NCBI RefSeq assembly: GCF_004614235.1
Contig: NZ_SPVH01000006.1
Coordinates: forward strand, 1,178,001 to 1,242,000
Source of the DNA: Brevundimonas intermedia
Lineage (GTDB): Bacteria > Pseudomonadota > Alphaproteobacteria > Caulobacterales > Caulobacteraceae
Direction: 5' to 3'
DNA length: 64,000 bases
The translations under genes and the position numbers were made by a program. How positions within the stretch are numbered: the first letter of the stretch is position 1; each line of letters opens with the position of its first letter. The notes under the pieces are model-generated. The model saw nothing but the letters and a program-made list of their open reading frames with translations, was not told where the DNA came from and did not search any database. This document shows positions 8,829 to 19,820 of this stretch, piece after piece.

Positions 8829-10282
8829 TGGCGACGGCGATGCTGGACGGCGAGACGGACTTCGACGGCTGGCGCAAGTCGGCGCGGGCGTTCCGACTGG
8901 CGGGGGTGGAGCCGGCGGCGGCGCGGTTCGTGGTGCGCGGCGGGCAGGAGCAGGGGGGATTGTTCGATGAGCCGACCGCCGCTCACCCCAGCCTACGGGC
9001 AGACGAGCGGCAGGAATTCAGCGTCCCCAAAGACTTCGTGGATCTGGCTCAGAACCTGATCCTGCACCGATCCGCCGACCGGTTCGACCTGATGTATCGG
9101 CTGCTGTGGCGTCTGCGGGACGAGCCCGATCTGATCAAGGTGATTTCCGACCGAGACGTGGCGGACGCCCTGGAGCGGGTGAAAAACGTCAGTCGTGCGT
9201 CTCACAAGATGAAAGCCTTCGTGCGCTTTCGCCAGGTGCATGACGACCGCGGCGAGGCCTGGGTGGCGTGGTTCGAGCCGCCGCACCGGGTGCTTGAAAA
9301 GACCGCGCCCTTCTTCCAGCGGCGGTTCACGACGATGCGGTGGTCGATCCTGACGCCTGACGGGTCGGCCTTCTGGGACGGCGAAACCCTGCGGTTCGGC
9401 CCGCCCGCGACGCGCGACATGGCGCCGGACGAGGACGAGATCGAGGACTTCTGGAAGACCTACTACGCCTCGACCTTCAATCCCGCGCGTCTGAAGGTGA
9501 AGACCATGCAGGGCGAGATGGCCAAATCCTATTGGAAGAACCTGCCGGAGGCCGCCCTGATCCCGGAGCTGATCGCCGCCTCGTCGGTTCGCACCGAGAC
9601 CATGGTCGCCGCACCCGCGCCCGAACCCAATCCGCGTTTCGCGCGCCTGACGGCTCCCGATCTTCACGCCGCGCGGCCGGATGCCGAGGCCGTGCCCGAC
9701 AATCTGGCGGATGTGGTGGACGGGGTTCAGGCTTGCCGCCGTTGTCCCCTTTATCGCGATGCGACCCAGGGCGTGTGCGGGGAGGGACCAACGACGGCGC
9801 GTCTGATGATCGTCGGCGAACAGCCGGGCGATCAGGAGGATTTGGCCGGCCGCGCCTTCATCGGGCCGGCAGGTCAGGTGCTGGACGCCGCCCTGGCCGA
9901 GGCAGGCATCGACCGATCCGACGTCTACGTCACCAACGCCGTCAAACACTTCAAGCACGAGCCGCGCGGGAAGCGCCGTCTGCACAAGACGCCCAACGCA
10001 GGCGAGGTCCAGGCCTGTCGCTGGTGGCTGGATGCGGAGCGGCGGCTGATCAAGCCCAAGGTCGTGCTGGCGCTAGGCGCGACGGCTGGTTCGGCGCTTC
10101 TGGGTCGCAAGCCCGCCGTGATGCAGGAACGCGGTGCGCCAATCCCGCTGGAGGATGGTTCGACCGCCGTCCTGACCGTCCATCCCTCCTATCTGCTACG
10201 CCTGCCGGATGAAGCGGCGAAGGCTCAGGCGCGTCGGCTGTTCATCGACGATCTGGTGGCCGTTCGGCGTCGTATGGATTGA
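8828..10282 (+). CDS. DUF4130 domain fused to UdgX-type uracil-DNA-binding glycosylase
   Basis: A 484-residue, two-domain protein. Residues ~1-245 form the DUF4130/TIGR03915 domain found beside UDG-linked radical SAM enzymes, with HRSADRFDLMYRLLWRL and RWSILTPDGSAFWDG. Residues ~290-484 are a family-4-like uracil-DNA glycosylase of the UdgX class: iron-sulfur cysteines start with C303-RR-C306, motif A is GEQPGDQED (330-338), the R-loop is GKRRLH with H386, and motif B is HPSYLLR. In characterised UdgX the His of this loop bonds covalently to uracil-excised DNA, so this protein probably captures uracil sites. It is co-transcribed and translationally coupled with the radical SAM gene. The ATG at 8828 is chosen from the TGATG junction. 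Confidence 0.92.
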   Translation: MATAMLDGETDFDGWRKSARAFRLAGVEPAAARFVVRGGQEQGGLFDEPTAAHPSLRADERQEFSVPKDFVDLAQNLILHRSADRFDLMYRLLWRLRDEPDLIKVISDRDVADALERVKNVSRASHKMKAFVRFRQVHDDRGEAWVAWFEPPHRVLEKTAPFFQRRFTTMRWSILTPDGSAFWDGETLRFGPPATRDMAPDEDEIEDFWKTYYASTFNPARLKVKTMQGEMAKSYWKNLPEAALIPELIAASSVRTETMVAAPAPEPNPRFARLTAPDLHAARPDAEAVPDNLADVVDGVQACRRCPLYRDATQGVCGEGPTTARLMIVGEQPGDQEDLAGRAFIGPAGQVLDAALAEAGIDRSDVYVTNAVKHFKHEPRGKRRLHKTPNAGEVQACRWWLDAERRLIKPKVVLALGATAGSALLGRKPAVMQERGAPIPLEDGSTAVLTVHPSYLLRLPDEAAKAQARRLFIDDLVAVRRRMD

Positions 10283-10511
10283 TCCGAGAACGAATCCCGT
10301 TCGGCTGCGTTTGGCATCAGCGTCAGCGTGACAGTTGGGGAAATCGAATGGGGGAGGCGGTCTCGACACGGTCGAACGACAAACATCCGCGCGAATGTCA
10401 TCGCGCGTTGACATCGTCTGCCGGCTTGACCATTAGCGCGGTAGGGATTTCGGCTGCCTGGAGAGGCGGCCTGGGGAAGATCGCGATGTCCGACCGGTCG
10501 TTCGAGGCCCG

Positions 10512-11627
10512 ATGAGCCAGCCGCAGTATGAAATCGTCGATGCGGACGGCGCGGCCAATCTGCGCCTGTCCGGCGATTGGACGACGACGGCGCTTGGCCG
10601 TCTGCCGACCGAGCTGAGCCGCGACCTGGAAGGCCGCGAGATCGCCAGCATCGACACTGCCGATCTGGGCCGGTTCGACACGGCCGGCGCTCTGGCCTTG
10701 GTGCAGGCGTCCAGCGGGCGTCTGTCGAAAAGCCAGTGGAAGGATCGGCCCGAGGCCGGTCGCATCTACCACATGATCGAAGTGCTGGAGCGCGAGAGCG
10801 CCCCGGCCCCGAAACGTCCCAGCGCCTTCATCCGCACCTTCGCCAAGATCGGCCGGGGCGTCTATGATTTCGGCGGCGAGGCGATGCTGTCGCTGGCCTT
10901 CCTCGGTCGGCTGATGGCGGCTGTGGTCGAGGCGGCCAAACACCCCGGCGGCATTCGCTGGCCGGCCTGGGTCAGTCAAGCCGAGCGGGCCGGGCTGGAC
11001 GCCATCCCGATCGTCATGATCACCAACTTCTTCATCGGCGCCGTGATCGCCTTCATCGGCGTGGATCTGCTTACCGATTTCGGCGCCCAGGTGTTCGCTG
11101 TTCAGCTGATCGGCGTGGCCATGTTCCGCGAGTTTGCGGTGGTGATCGCCTCTGTCCTGCTGGCCGGGCGTTCGGCCTCGGCGTTCGCGGCCGAGATCGG
11201 CTCGATGCGGATGAACCAGGAGGTCGACGCCATGCAGGTCATGGGCGTCAATCCGTTCCAGGCGCTGGTGATCCCGCGTGTCGCGTCCCTGGTGCTGATG
11301 CTGCCGCTGCTGACCTTCATGGGCATGATCGGCGGCCTGGTCGGCGGTCTGGTCGTATGCTGGAGCTCGCTGAATCTCGGCCCATCCTTCTTCTTCCAGC
11401 GTCTGGTCGAGGACGGCACCATGGCGCAGCACCTGATGGTGGGCCTGGTGAAGGCGCCGGTCTTCGCCCTGGTCATCGCCGCCATCGGTTGCCGTCAGGG
11501 CATGTCGGTCGCCGGCGATGTCGAAAGCCTGGGGCGCCGGGTGACCGCCGCCGTGGTGCAGGCCATCTTCGCCATCATCTTCCTGGACGCCGTGTTCGCC
11601 CTGATCTTCCTGGAGCTGAACATATGA
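10512..11627 (+). CDS. mlaE: MlaE-family ABC transporter permease with N-terminal STAS-like domain
   Basis: Inner-membrane permease of an MCE/Mla-type lipid transport system. The protein has 371 residues. Residues 1-~100 look like a STAS domain fused in front, with DLGRFDTAGALALVQ. The MlaE domain follows, with several membrane spans, the family segment MFREFAVVIASVLLAGRSASAF split around residue 220, and EVDAMQVMGVNPFQ. It heads a four-gene operon (permease, ATPase, MCE protein, lipoprotein); its TGA overlaps the next ATG by 4 nt. STAS-MlaE fusions are usual in alphaproteobacteria. The cargo (phospholipid retrograde or anterograde) cannot be read from sequence. Confidence 0.9.
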   Translation: MSQPQYEIVDADGAANLRLSGDWTTTALGRLPTELSRDLEGREIASIDTADLGRFDTAGALALVQASSGRLSKSQWKDRPEAGRIYHMIEVLERESAPAPKRPSAFIRTFAKIGRGVYDFGGEAMLSLAFLGRLMAAVVEAAKHPGGIRWPAWVSQAERAGLDAIPIVMITNFFIGAVIAFIGVDLLTDFGAQVFAVQLIGVAMFREFAVVIASVLLAGRSASAFAAEIGSMRMNQEVDAMQVMGVNPFQALVIPRVASLVLMLPLLTFMGMIGGLVGGLVVCWSSLNLGPSFFFQRLVEDGTMAQHLMVGLVKAPVFALVIAAIGCRQGMSVAGDVESLGRRVTAAVVQAIFAIIFLDAVFALIFLELNI

Positions 11628-12400
11628 CCGATGCCCCGGAAAACATGATCGAGGTGCGCGGCCTGCTGAGCCAGTTCGGCGAGCGGACGATTCACGAGAA
11701 CCTGGACCTCGACCTCGTGCGCGGAGAGGTCATGGGCGTGGTCGGCGGATCCGGCGCGGGCAAGACCGTGCTGCTGAACACCATCATCGGCCTGAAGGAG
11801 CCCGAGGGCGGCTCCGTCAACGTCCTGGGTTATGATCGCGCGACCCTGACCGACGATCAGTCGGCGGATATCGAGCGCCGCACCGGCATCCTGTTCCAGC
11901 AAGGCGCGCTGTTCTCGTCACTAAGCGTGCTGGAGAACGTCGCCTCGCCCCTGGTTGAGCACACCAAGCTGCCCAAGGCGGTGATCTATGAGCTGGCCGA
12001 ACTGAAGATCGCCATGGTGGGTCTGAAGCCCGAGCACCATCACCTGAAGCCGGCCGAACTATCGGGCGGGATGAAGAAGCGCGCCGGTCTGGCGCGGGCG
12101 CTGGCGCTGGACCCTGAACTGGTCTTCCTGGACGAGCCGACGGCGGGTCTGGATCCCATCGGGGCAGCGGCGTTCGATGAGCTGATCCGGCAACTGGCCG
12201 ACGACCTGGGTCTGTCCGTCTTCATGATCACCCACGACCTCGATACGCTGTACGCCATCTGTGACAAGGTGGCGGTGCTGGCGGACAAGCGAGTCGTGGA
12301 AAAGGCCACGGTGCAGGAGCTGGAACGCTCCGACCATCCGTGGATCAAGGAATACTTCCTGGGGCCGCGCGGTCGCGCAGCCACCAAGACGGCGGCCTGA
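11624..12400 (+). CDS. mlaF: MlaF-family ABC transporter ATP-binding protein
   Basis: Cytoplasmic ATPase of the Mla-type lipid transporter. The protein has 258 residues. It contains Walker A GGSGAGKT, Q-loop FQQGALFSSLSV, signature LSGGMKKRAGLARALA, Walker B LVFLDEPTAGLDP and H-loop MITHD. The signature variant LSGGM is typical of the MlaF/MkL branch. The ATG at 11624 overlaps the permease stop (ATGA). The C-terminal tail WIKEYFLGPRGRA is also common in MlaF. Confidence 0.93.
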   Translation: MTDAPENMIEVRGLLSQFGERTIHENLDLDLVRGEVMGVVGGSGAGKTVLLNTIIGLKEPEGGSVNVLGYDRATLTDDQSADIERRTGILFQQGALFSSLSVLENVASPLVEHTKLPKAVIYELAELKIAMVGLKPEHHHLKPAELSGGMKKRAGLARALALDPELVFLDEPTAGLDPIGAAAFDELIRQLADDLGLSVFMITHDLDTLYAICDKVAVLADKRVVEKATVQELERSDHPWIKEYFLGPRGRAATKTAA

Positions 12401-12412
12401 GGAGAGCCGACT

Positions 12413-13351
12413 ATGGAAAGAGACGCACATTACGCCGCAGTCGGGATCGCCACCGTCTGCCTTTTGGCGGCGCTGGCCGTGTTCACCATCTGGCTGGCCC
12501 GGCTGCAGTTCAACAGCGATTACGACATGTACGACATCGTCTTCTATGGGCCGGTGAACGGTCTGTCAGAAGGCGGCGAGGTCCATTTCAACGGCATCCG
12601 CGTCGGCGAGGTGACGGACTTGAACATCGACACCAAGCGCGGCGACCAGGTCATCGCCCGCGTGCGGGTGGACGGCACGACGCCGGTGCGCGTCACCTCG
12701 CGCGCCCAGCTGGAGCCGCAGGGCATCACAGGGCTGAACTATATCCAGATCACCGCCGGTTCGCCGAACAGCGCCCTGCTGAAGGAGCAGTATCCCGACA
12801 ATGTCGTGCCGGTGCTGCAAAGCCAGCCGTCGCCGATCGCCGAACTGCTGAGCGGTTCCGGCACGGTTCTGGCCCAGACGGTGGATGCGCTGAACCGGAT
12901 CAACCGCGTCATGTCCGACGACAACATCCGCAGCTTCTCGACCAGCGTGAAGAACGTGGAATCCCTGACGACAGAGCTTGAGGCCCGCAAGGCCATCTTC
13001 CAGCAGTTGGAAGAGGCCGTGACCAACGCCAACGCTGCGGTGAAGGAATATCAGGCCCTGGCCGTCGATACGCGCCAGATCGTCAATACCGACGGTCGCC
13101 AGGCCATCGCCAACATCAACTCGGCGACGGCGGAGGCCCGCACGGCCATCGCCTCGGCCAACCGGTCGATCAGCGGGCTTGAGCGTCCGCTGGGCGATTT
13201 CGCCACCACCAGCCTGCCGCAACTGACGGGCACCATCGAAGAACTGCAGGACGCCACCCGTTCGCTGCAGTCCCTGATCGACGATGTCCGCGCCAGCCCG
13301 CGCGACTTCATCGGTCGTCCCCAATCCAAAGAGCTGGAGGTGCAGCCGTGA
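12413..13351 (+). CDS. mlaD: MCE (MlaD) family substrate-binding protein
   Basis: Periplasmic lipid-binding subunit tethered to the inner membrane. The protein has 312 residues. One N-terminal membrane anchor lies at about 8-30 (VGIATVCLLAALAVFTIWL). A single MCE domain at about 38-115 contains GLSEGGEVHFNGIRVGEV and LEPQGITGLNYIQI. A long alpha-helical C-terminal region (about 140-305) should form the hydrophobic channel seen in MCE hexamers. It starts 12 bp after the ATPase and overlaps the lipoprotein gene by 4 nt. Confidence 0.92.
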   Translation: MERDAHYAAVGIATVCLLAALAVFTIWLARLQFNSDYDMYDIVFYGPVNGLSEGGEVHFNGIRVGEVTDLNIDTKRGDQVIARVRVDGTTPVRVTSRAQLEPQGITGLNYIQITAGSPNSALLKEQYPDNVVPVLQSQPSPIAELLSGSGTVLAQTVDALNRINRVMSDDNIRSFSTSVKNVESLTTELEARKAIFQQLEEAVTNANAAVKEYQALAVDTRQIVNTDGRQAIANINSATAEARTAIASANRSISGLERPLGDFATTSLPQLTGTIEELQDATRSLQSLIDDVRASPRDFIGRPQSKELEVQP

Positions 13352-14001
13352 TCCTTCGTCCTGTCCTTCGAATGGCCGTCGCCGCGGCCGCTATGGCCGC
13401 GCTGAGCGGGTGCGCCCTGCTGTCGAGCCCCGACCCGGTGCAGAACTATCGGTTCGGCCTGCCCGTGGAGGCGCCGTCGGCCGTGGGCGACACGCCCGCG
13501 CCGCTGACGGTCTCGATCCGCCGCATCGAGTTTCCGCAGGCGACCGGCGACGACCGCATCCTGGGCGTCACGGGGCTGGAGACGGCCTATATCGGCGGCG
13601 CGCGGTGGGTGTCGCCAGCCTCCACTCTGTTTGACGACAGCCTGAAGGCGGCGTTCGCCAACCGGGCCGACCGGATCCGCGTTCTGGGCCGTCGCGAAGC
13701 CGGCACGCCGCCCTTGGTGCTGCAGGTGACCGTCACGACGTTCGAGGCGCGTTACGCCGCACCGGGGGCCGTGCCGGACGTGGTCGTGACGGCGCGCGCG
13801 CAGCTGCGCTCGACGCCTGAACGGCGAGCTGCGTCCAGCGGGACCATTCGCCCTGAGGAAGGGCGTTCGGTCGAGCGCGTCTTCACCGTGACCCAGCCGG
13901 CCGGCGATAATCGCGTGTCGGCCATCGTGGCCGCGTTCGATACCGCCACGCGCGACATCAACACCCAGATCGCCGACTGGACCATCAGTTCCGCCAACTG
14001 A
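13348..14001 (+). CDS. ABC-type transport auxiliary lipoprotein (PqiC/DUF330-like)
   Basis: A predicted lipoprotein of 217 residues and the last gene of the Mla-type operon. The signal peptide ends in the lipobox LSGC (Cys at ~22). The mature part reads like the ABC-type transport auxiliary lipoprotein family, which includes PqiC: an early beta strand with ISIRRIEFPQ-like spacing and a C-terminal helix ending in FDTATRDINTQIADWTI. It probably links the MCE system to the outer membrane. The start overlaps mlaD by 4 nt. Confidence 0.8.
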   Translation: MILRPVLRMAVAAAAMAALSGCALLSSPDPVQNYRFGLPVEAPSAVGDTPAPLTVSIRRIEFPQATGDDRILGVTGLETAYIGGARWVSPASTLFDDSLKAAFANRADRIRVLGRREAGTPPLVLQVTVTTFEARYAAPGAVPDVVVTARAQLRSTPERRAASSGTIRPEEGRSVERVFTVTQPAGDNRVSAIVAAFDTATRDINTQIADWTISSAN

Positions 14002-14084
14002 CGGCCGGTCGGCCTTCATTCAGGGCTGCAGGACGCAGGCCTGCGGATGCGCTAGGCTGTCTCCGAATCTGACCCGGAGTTGTC

Positions 14085-14966
14085 ATGAGTTTTTCCGCCA
14101 CCGACGCCGCCTTCGAAGGCTTTCGGGTCGTTCGTCGTCATCCGGTCGTCGCCTTGGCCTGGGGCCTCGTTTATCTGCTGATGTACGTCGTCATGTTCGG
14201 CCTGGGCGCCGACAAATGGGCGGCCCTGATGGCGGCGGGCGAGGCGTTGGAACAGTCGGCCAATCCGTCGATGGCGGACTTCCAGGCCTTGGGTCAGGTC
14301 TATGCCGGCGCGCTGGCCTGGGCGGCGCCGGCCGGCCTGTTGATCGGCACTGTGCTGAGCGCCGCCGTCGCCCGGTCGGTCCTGCGTCCTGAAGAGTCGC
14401 GTTGGGGCTATGTCCGCGTGGGCATGGACGAGGTGCGGGTGCTGGTCGTCAGCCTGCTGGTCAGCATCATCGTCGGTCTCGCCTCGGGTGTGGGCATGGC
14501 CTTGGTGGGCGCCGCCATCGGCTTCGGTTCGGCATCGGGTCAGCCTCTGCTGATCTTGGCGGGCGTGTTGTTGATTTTCGCCGTCTTCGCCCTGATCGTC
14601 TGGCTGGCGATCAAGTTCAGCCTGGCCGTGCCGATGACCGTGGATCGCCGCAAGATCACGCTGTTCGACTCCTTCGGCGCCACCAAGGGCCATTTCTGGG
14701 CGCTGCTGGGCATGGCCGTGATCGCGGTCATCATGTCCCTGATCGTCAGCATTCTGGGCATGATCATCGGCGCGGCGACCGATCTGATGACCGGGGGAAT
14801 CCAGACCCTCGCCCGCTTCGACGGCGTCGGCACGATGCAGATCCTGGCCCAGGCCTGGCCGGCCATTCTGGTGTCGTCGGTCGTCAACGCCCTGATGTCG
14901 GCGCTGCAACTGGCCGTGCTCTATGCCCCGTTCGCGGCGGCCTGGGCGGCGCTGAAGCCGCGCTGA
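14085..14966 (+). CDS. Hypothetical polytopic inner-membrane protein
   Basis: I do not recognise a named family. The protein has 293 residues with about six hydrophobic segments, around 20-42, 80-100, 118-145, 155-185, 208-235 and 260-285. The N-terminus carries AFEGFRVVRRHPVVALAW, a charged stretch before the first span. It follows the Mla operon by 83 bp in the same direction and is closed by a strong hairpin shared with convergent uvrA. An accessory role for the envelope is possible but only inferred from position. Confidence 0.75.
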   Translation: MSFSATDAAFEGFRVVRRHPVVALAWGLVYLLMYVVMFGLGADKWAALMAAGEALEQSANPSMADFQALGQVYAGALAWAAPAGLLIGTVLSAAVARSVLRPEESRWGYVRVGMDEVRVLVVSLLVSIIVGLASGVGMALVGAAIGFGSASGQPLLILAGVLLIFAVFALIVWLAIKFSLAVPMTVDRRKITLFDSFGATKGHFWALLGMAVIAVIMSLIVSILGMIIGAATDLMTGGIQTLARFDGVGTMQILAQAWPAILVSSVVNALMSALQLAVLYAPFAAAWAALKPR

Positions 14967-14973
14967 GCTTTCC

Positions 14974-15004
14974 CGCTCCATCGCCCATGTCCGGCGATGG
15001 AGCG
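14974..15004. terminator. Perfect 12-bp hairpin between convergent genes
   Basis: CGCTCCATCGCC pairs perfectly with GGCGATGGAGCG around a 7-nt loop. There is no U-run. It lies between the 3' ends of the membrane-protein gene and uvrA and probably serves both. Confidence 0.7.
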
Positions 15005-15012
15005 CCTGTCGG

Positions 15013-17961
<2,949 letters not shown>

Positions 17962-18042
17962 GCTGTCCGGAGAACGCGGAGGAGGGCCGGTCGGGTCCGG
18001 CGCGACATCGCTATATGGGGATGAATCGCGCGATTGAAGCAA

Positions 18043-18057
18043 GAACAATGTGTGAAC
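18043..18057. promoter_or_regulatory. LexA (SOS) box shared by uvrA and the parDE-like pair
   Basis: GAAC-AATGTGT-GAAC on the plus strand reads GTTC-N7-GTTC towards uvrA. It lies 82 bp from the uvrA ATG and 36 bp from the antitoxin ATG on the other side, so LexA could affect both promoters. Confidence 0.87.
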
Positions 18058-18093
18058 ATTGCGGTGGTCCCCAGCCTGGGTTATCGTCGCCCT

Positions 18094-18339
18094 ATGGCCG
18101 ATGGTTTCGACATCCACCTGAACGAAGATCAGGCGCGGCGGCTGAAGGCTGCGGCCGAAGCGGCCGGCGTTGAGCCGGCGGCCTATGCGCTTGAACTCAT
18201 TGAGGTCGCCATCCAGAACGATTGGGGCGAGGACGAGCGTCGGTTCGCCGAATATGAGCGGACGGGCGAGTATATCTCCTTGGAGGAGTTTTTGCGGCCC
18301 TTTGAGGATCTTCTGGCAGAGAAGAAGCGTCGAGCTTGA
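18094..18339 (+). CDS. ParD/RHH-like antitoxin
   Basis: A small protein of 81 residues directly before a RelE/ParE-type toxin gene. The N-terminus [21 protein letters not shown] resembles a ribbon-helix-helix DNA-binding unit. The acidic C-terminal half ([20 protein letters not shown]) fits a toxin-binding tail. The ATG at 18094 is chosen because the ribbon strand begins a few residues later; an upstream start at 18034 would overlap the LexA box. The stop overlaps the toxin start by 4 nt. It is divergent from uvrA. The assignment rests on gene pairing and fold pattern, not on a strong family signature. Confidence 0.78.
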   Translation: MADGFDIHLNEDQARRLKAAAEAAGVEPAAYALELIEVAIQNDWGEDERRFAEYERTGEYISLEEFLRPFEDLLAEKKRRA

Positions 18340-18620
18340 GTTTCGAGATCCGGTTTTCCGTCGCGGCCCGAGCGGACCAGCAGCGGCTATTGGATTTCAT
18401 TGGCGAAAAGAGCCCTAACGCAGCCGAGCATGCCTACAGCGTCCTGCTTGACGCATTCCGTCAACTCACTGAGTTTCCGCTCAGCGGAAGGTCTGTCGGC
18501 TCTTCCCGAGTCTATGTCACCCGCTTTGGTCAAGGTGGGTATGTCATCAAGTATCGCGTCTACGACGATGTCGTCCTGGTCTCGCGTATCTTCCACTCTC
18601 GCGAAAACTGGCGGCGCTGA
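18336..18620 (+). CDS. RelE/ParE-family toxin
   Basis: A 94-residue toxin of the RelE/ParE superfamily. It shows [16 protein letters not shown] at the N-terminal helix, the core [14 protein letters not shown], and the C-terminal strands [23 protein letters not shown], the usual ParE ending. The start codon is TTG at 18336, inside the antitoxin stop (TTGA). The target (gyrase for ParE, ribosome-bound mRNA for RelE) cannot be told from sequence; the ending favours ParE. The 3' end lies 2 bp from the convergent hemoglobin gene. Confidence 0.85.
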   Translation: MSFEIRFSVAARADQQRLLDFIGEKSPNAAEHAYSVLLDAFRQLTEFPLSGRSVGSSRVYVTRFGQGGYVIKYRVYDDVVLVSRIFHSRENWRR

Positions 18621-18622
18621 TT

Positions 18623-19117
18623 TTAGTCCGGCGTCCACGCCTGCGTCGGCCGCGCGAACCGCTCGCCCTTGACCAGAAGCGTCCCGTTGGCGGTTGCGAT
18701 CCCCAGTTCCAGACTTTCGGCGATGCGTCGGGCGCGTTCGATGAAGTGATTGGCGGCGACAGGCGGGCACAGGTCGCGGGCGGTCTCGACGAACAGCTCC
18801 AGCCAGCGGTCGAAGTGGCGGGCGTCGATGGGCAGGGGCAGGTGTTTCGGCATGGGGCGGCCCTGATAGACGCCGGTGGACAGGGCGACCGACGACCAGA
18901 ACAGCTTCATCTGCGCCAGGTGCGGGGCCCAGTCTGCGATGCGGGCGGCAAAGATCGGACCGATCAGAACGTCATCGCGGACGCGGGCGTAGAAGCCTTC
19001 GACCAGGGCCTCGATCATGGCCTCGTCTATGCCGGTCTCGTCGCGCAGGCGCTGAACGGCGGCTTCGCGGCGGGCGGCCGCTCCGGCGGGATCTTCGATG
19101 CGGAAACGGCTTTCCAT
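18623..19117 (-). CDS. Group III truncated hemoglobin
   Basis: A 164-residue globin of the group III (TrHb3/GlbP) class. The pattern includes IEALVEGFYARVRDDVLIGPIF in the B/C region (split by the usual Phe-Tyr), HLAQMKLFWSSVALSTGVYQGRPM around the E helix, and HLPLPIDARHFDRWLELF, whose His near residue 100 is the likely proximal heme ligand. The start at 19117 (MESRFRIEDP) is chosen because the extension from 19279 is not globin-like. The physiological role (NO or redox handling) is not settled for the group. Confidence 0.88.
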   Translation of the reverse strand: MESRFRIEDPAGAAARREAAVQRLRDETGIDEAMIEALVEGFYARVRDDVLIGPIFAARIADWAPHLAQMKLFWSSVALSTGVYQGRPMPKHLPLPIDARHFDRWLELFVETARDLCPPVAANHFIERARRIAESLELGIATANGTLLVKGERFARPTQAWTPD

Positions 19118-19142
19118 GGCGGTCCGTCTAACCGGAGCGAGC

Positions 19143-19577
19143 CTATTGGTCGAGGAAATCGCCGGCGTTGAAGGACAGGATGCAGACGGGATCGCCGCCT
19201 GCTGCATCGGTGGAGCAGGCATCCACGCCGAACAGATCGGCCTGGACCTTGGCGGTGGAGCGGAAGGTGCGGCCGTCACGCTGGAACACCGAGCCGATCC
19301 TTTCGCTCCAAGGGATCAGGGCAGTCGCGAAGGCGGCCGCCGGCGCGCCGGTGCAGGTGAACAGCAGGAACTCGGCGCCGCGCCCGTCATCGGTGCGACG
19401 ATAGGCGCCAGCGGCGGCGGCCTGTTCGAGGCAGGCGGCGTAGATTCGGGCGTTCGGCGTCGGATCCTGGGTCGGAACAGCGGCGTAGTTGGGAGCCATG
19501 GACGGGGCCTCGGGCGCGGTAGCGCAGGCGGCGGAGGTGAGAGTAAAGATGAGGGCGAGAGCGGCGACGGGCTTCAT
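19143..19577 (-). CDS. Hypothetical secreted or lipoprotein-like small protein
   Basis: I do not recognise the family. The protein has 144 residues. The hydrophobic N-terminus ALALIFTLTSAACAT looks like a signal peptide, and Cys19 could be a lipobox cysteine (SAAC), although the -3 position is weak. The mature part has four more cysteines (AACLEQ, LFTCTG, DACST, PVCIL), compatible with two disulfides. It is transcribed in the same direction as the hemoglobin gene, 25 bp upstream of it. Confidence 0.72.
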   Translation of the reverse strand: MKPVAALALIFTLTSAACATAPEAPSMAPNYAAVPTQDPTPNARIYAACLEQAAAAGAYRRTDDGRGAEFLLFTCTGAPAAAFATALIPWSERIGSVFQRDGRTFRSTAKVQADLFGVDACSTDAAGGDPVCILSFNAGDFLDQ

Positions 19578-19694
19578 GAAAGTCTCCTGACGGTCAAGCT
19601 TCTCACGCGGCCGTGTTCGACGCCAGACTTGCGCATTGCAGGATTAGGACCCATCCTCCTCTTTCTGACGCGTTTTGCAGAAGGTTTGACGATC

Positions 19695-19820
19695 ATGATC
19701 ATCGCATTGGCCACCGGTTCCGCCCTGTCCGCCATGCTGCTCGTGATCCTCAATGCCAACCAGCCCAAGCCGAAACGCGTCCCCGTCCGCACGCGCGACA
19801 CTCGACAAGGTCGCCGCTAG
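19695..19820 (+). CDS. Possible small membrane peptide upstream of the ABC-F gene
   Basis: A 41-codon reading frame starting ATGATCATC. It has one hydrophobic stretch (ALATGSALSAMLLVILNA) followed by a basic tail rich in Arg/Lys/Pro. It overlaps the beginning of the ABC-F gene by 68 bp in another frame, and no good ribosome-binding site is visible. It may be a leader peptide or chance. Confidence 0.3.
   Translation: MIIALATGSALSAMLLVILNANQPKPKRVPVRTRDTRQGRR

Noticed and set aside
10297-10311. GAAC-N7-GTTC after the UdgX gene
   Set aside because: The halves are inverted, not direct, so it is not the alphaproteobacterial LexA format, and the spacing is wrong for the Gram-positive one.
10279-10515. 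A 78-codon frame between the UdgX and MlaE genes
   Set aside because: No ribosome-binding site, no recognisable domain and non-coding-like composition; I see nothing else in this 229-bp gap.
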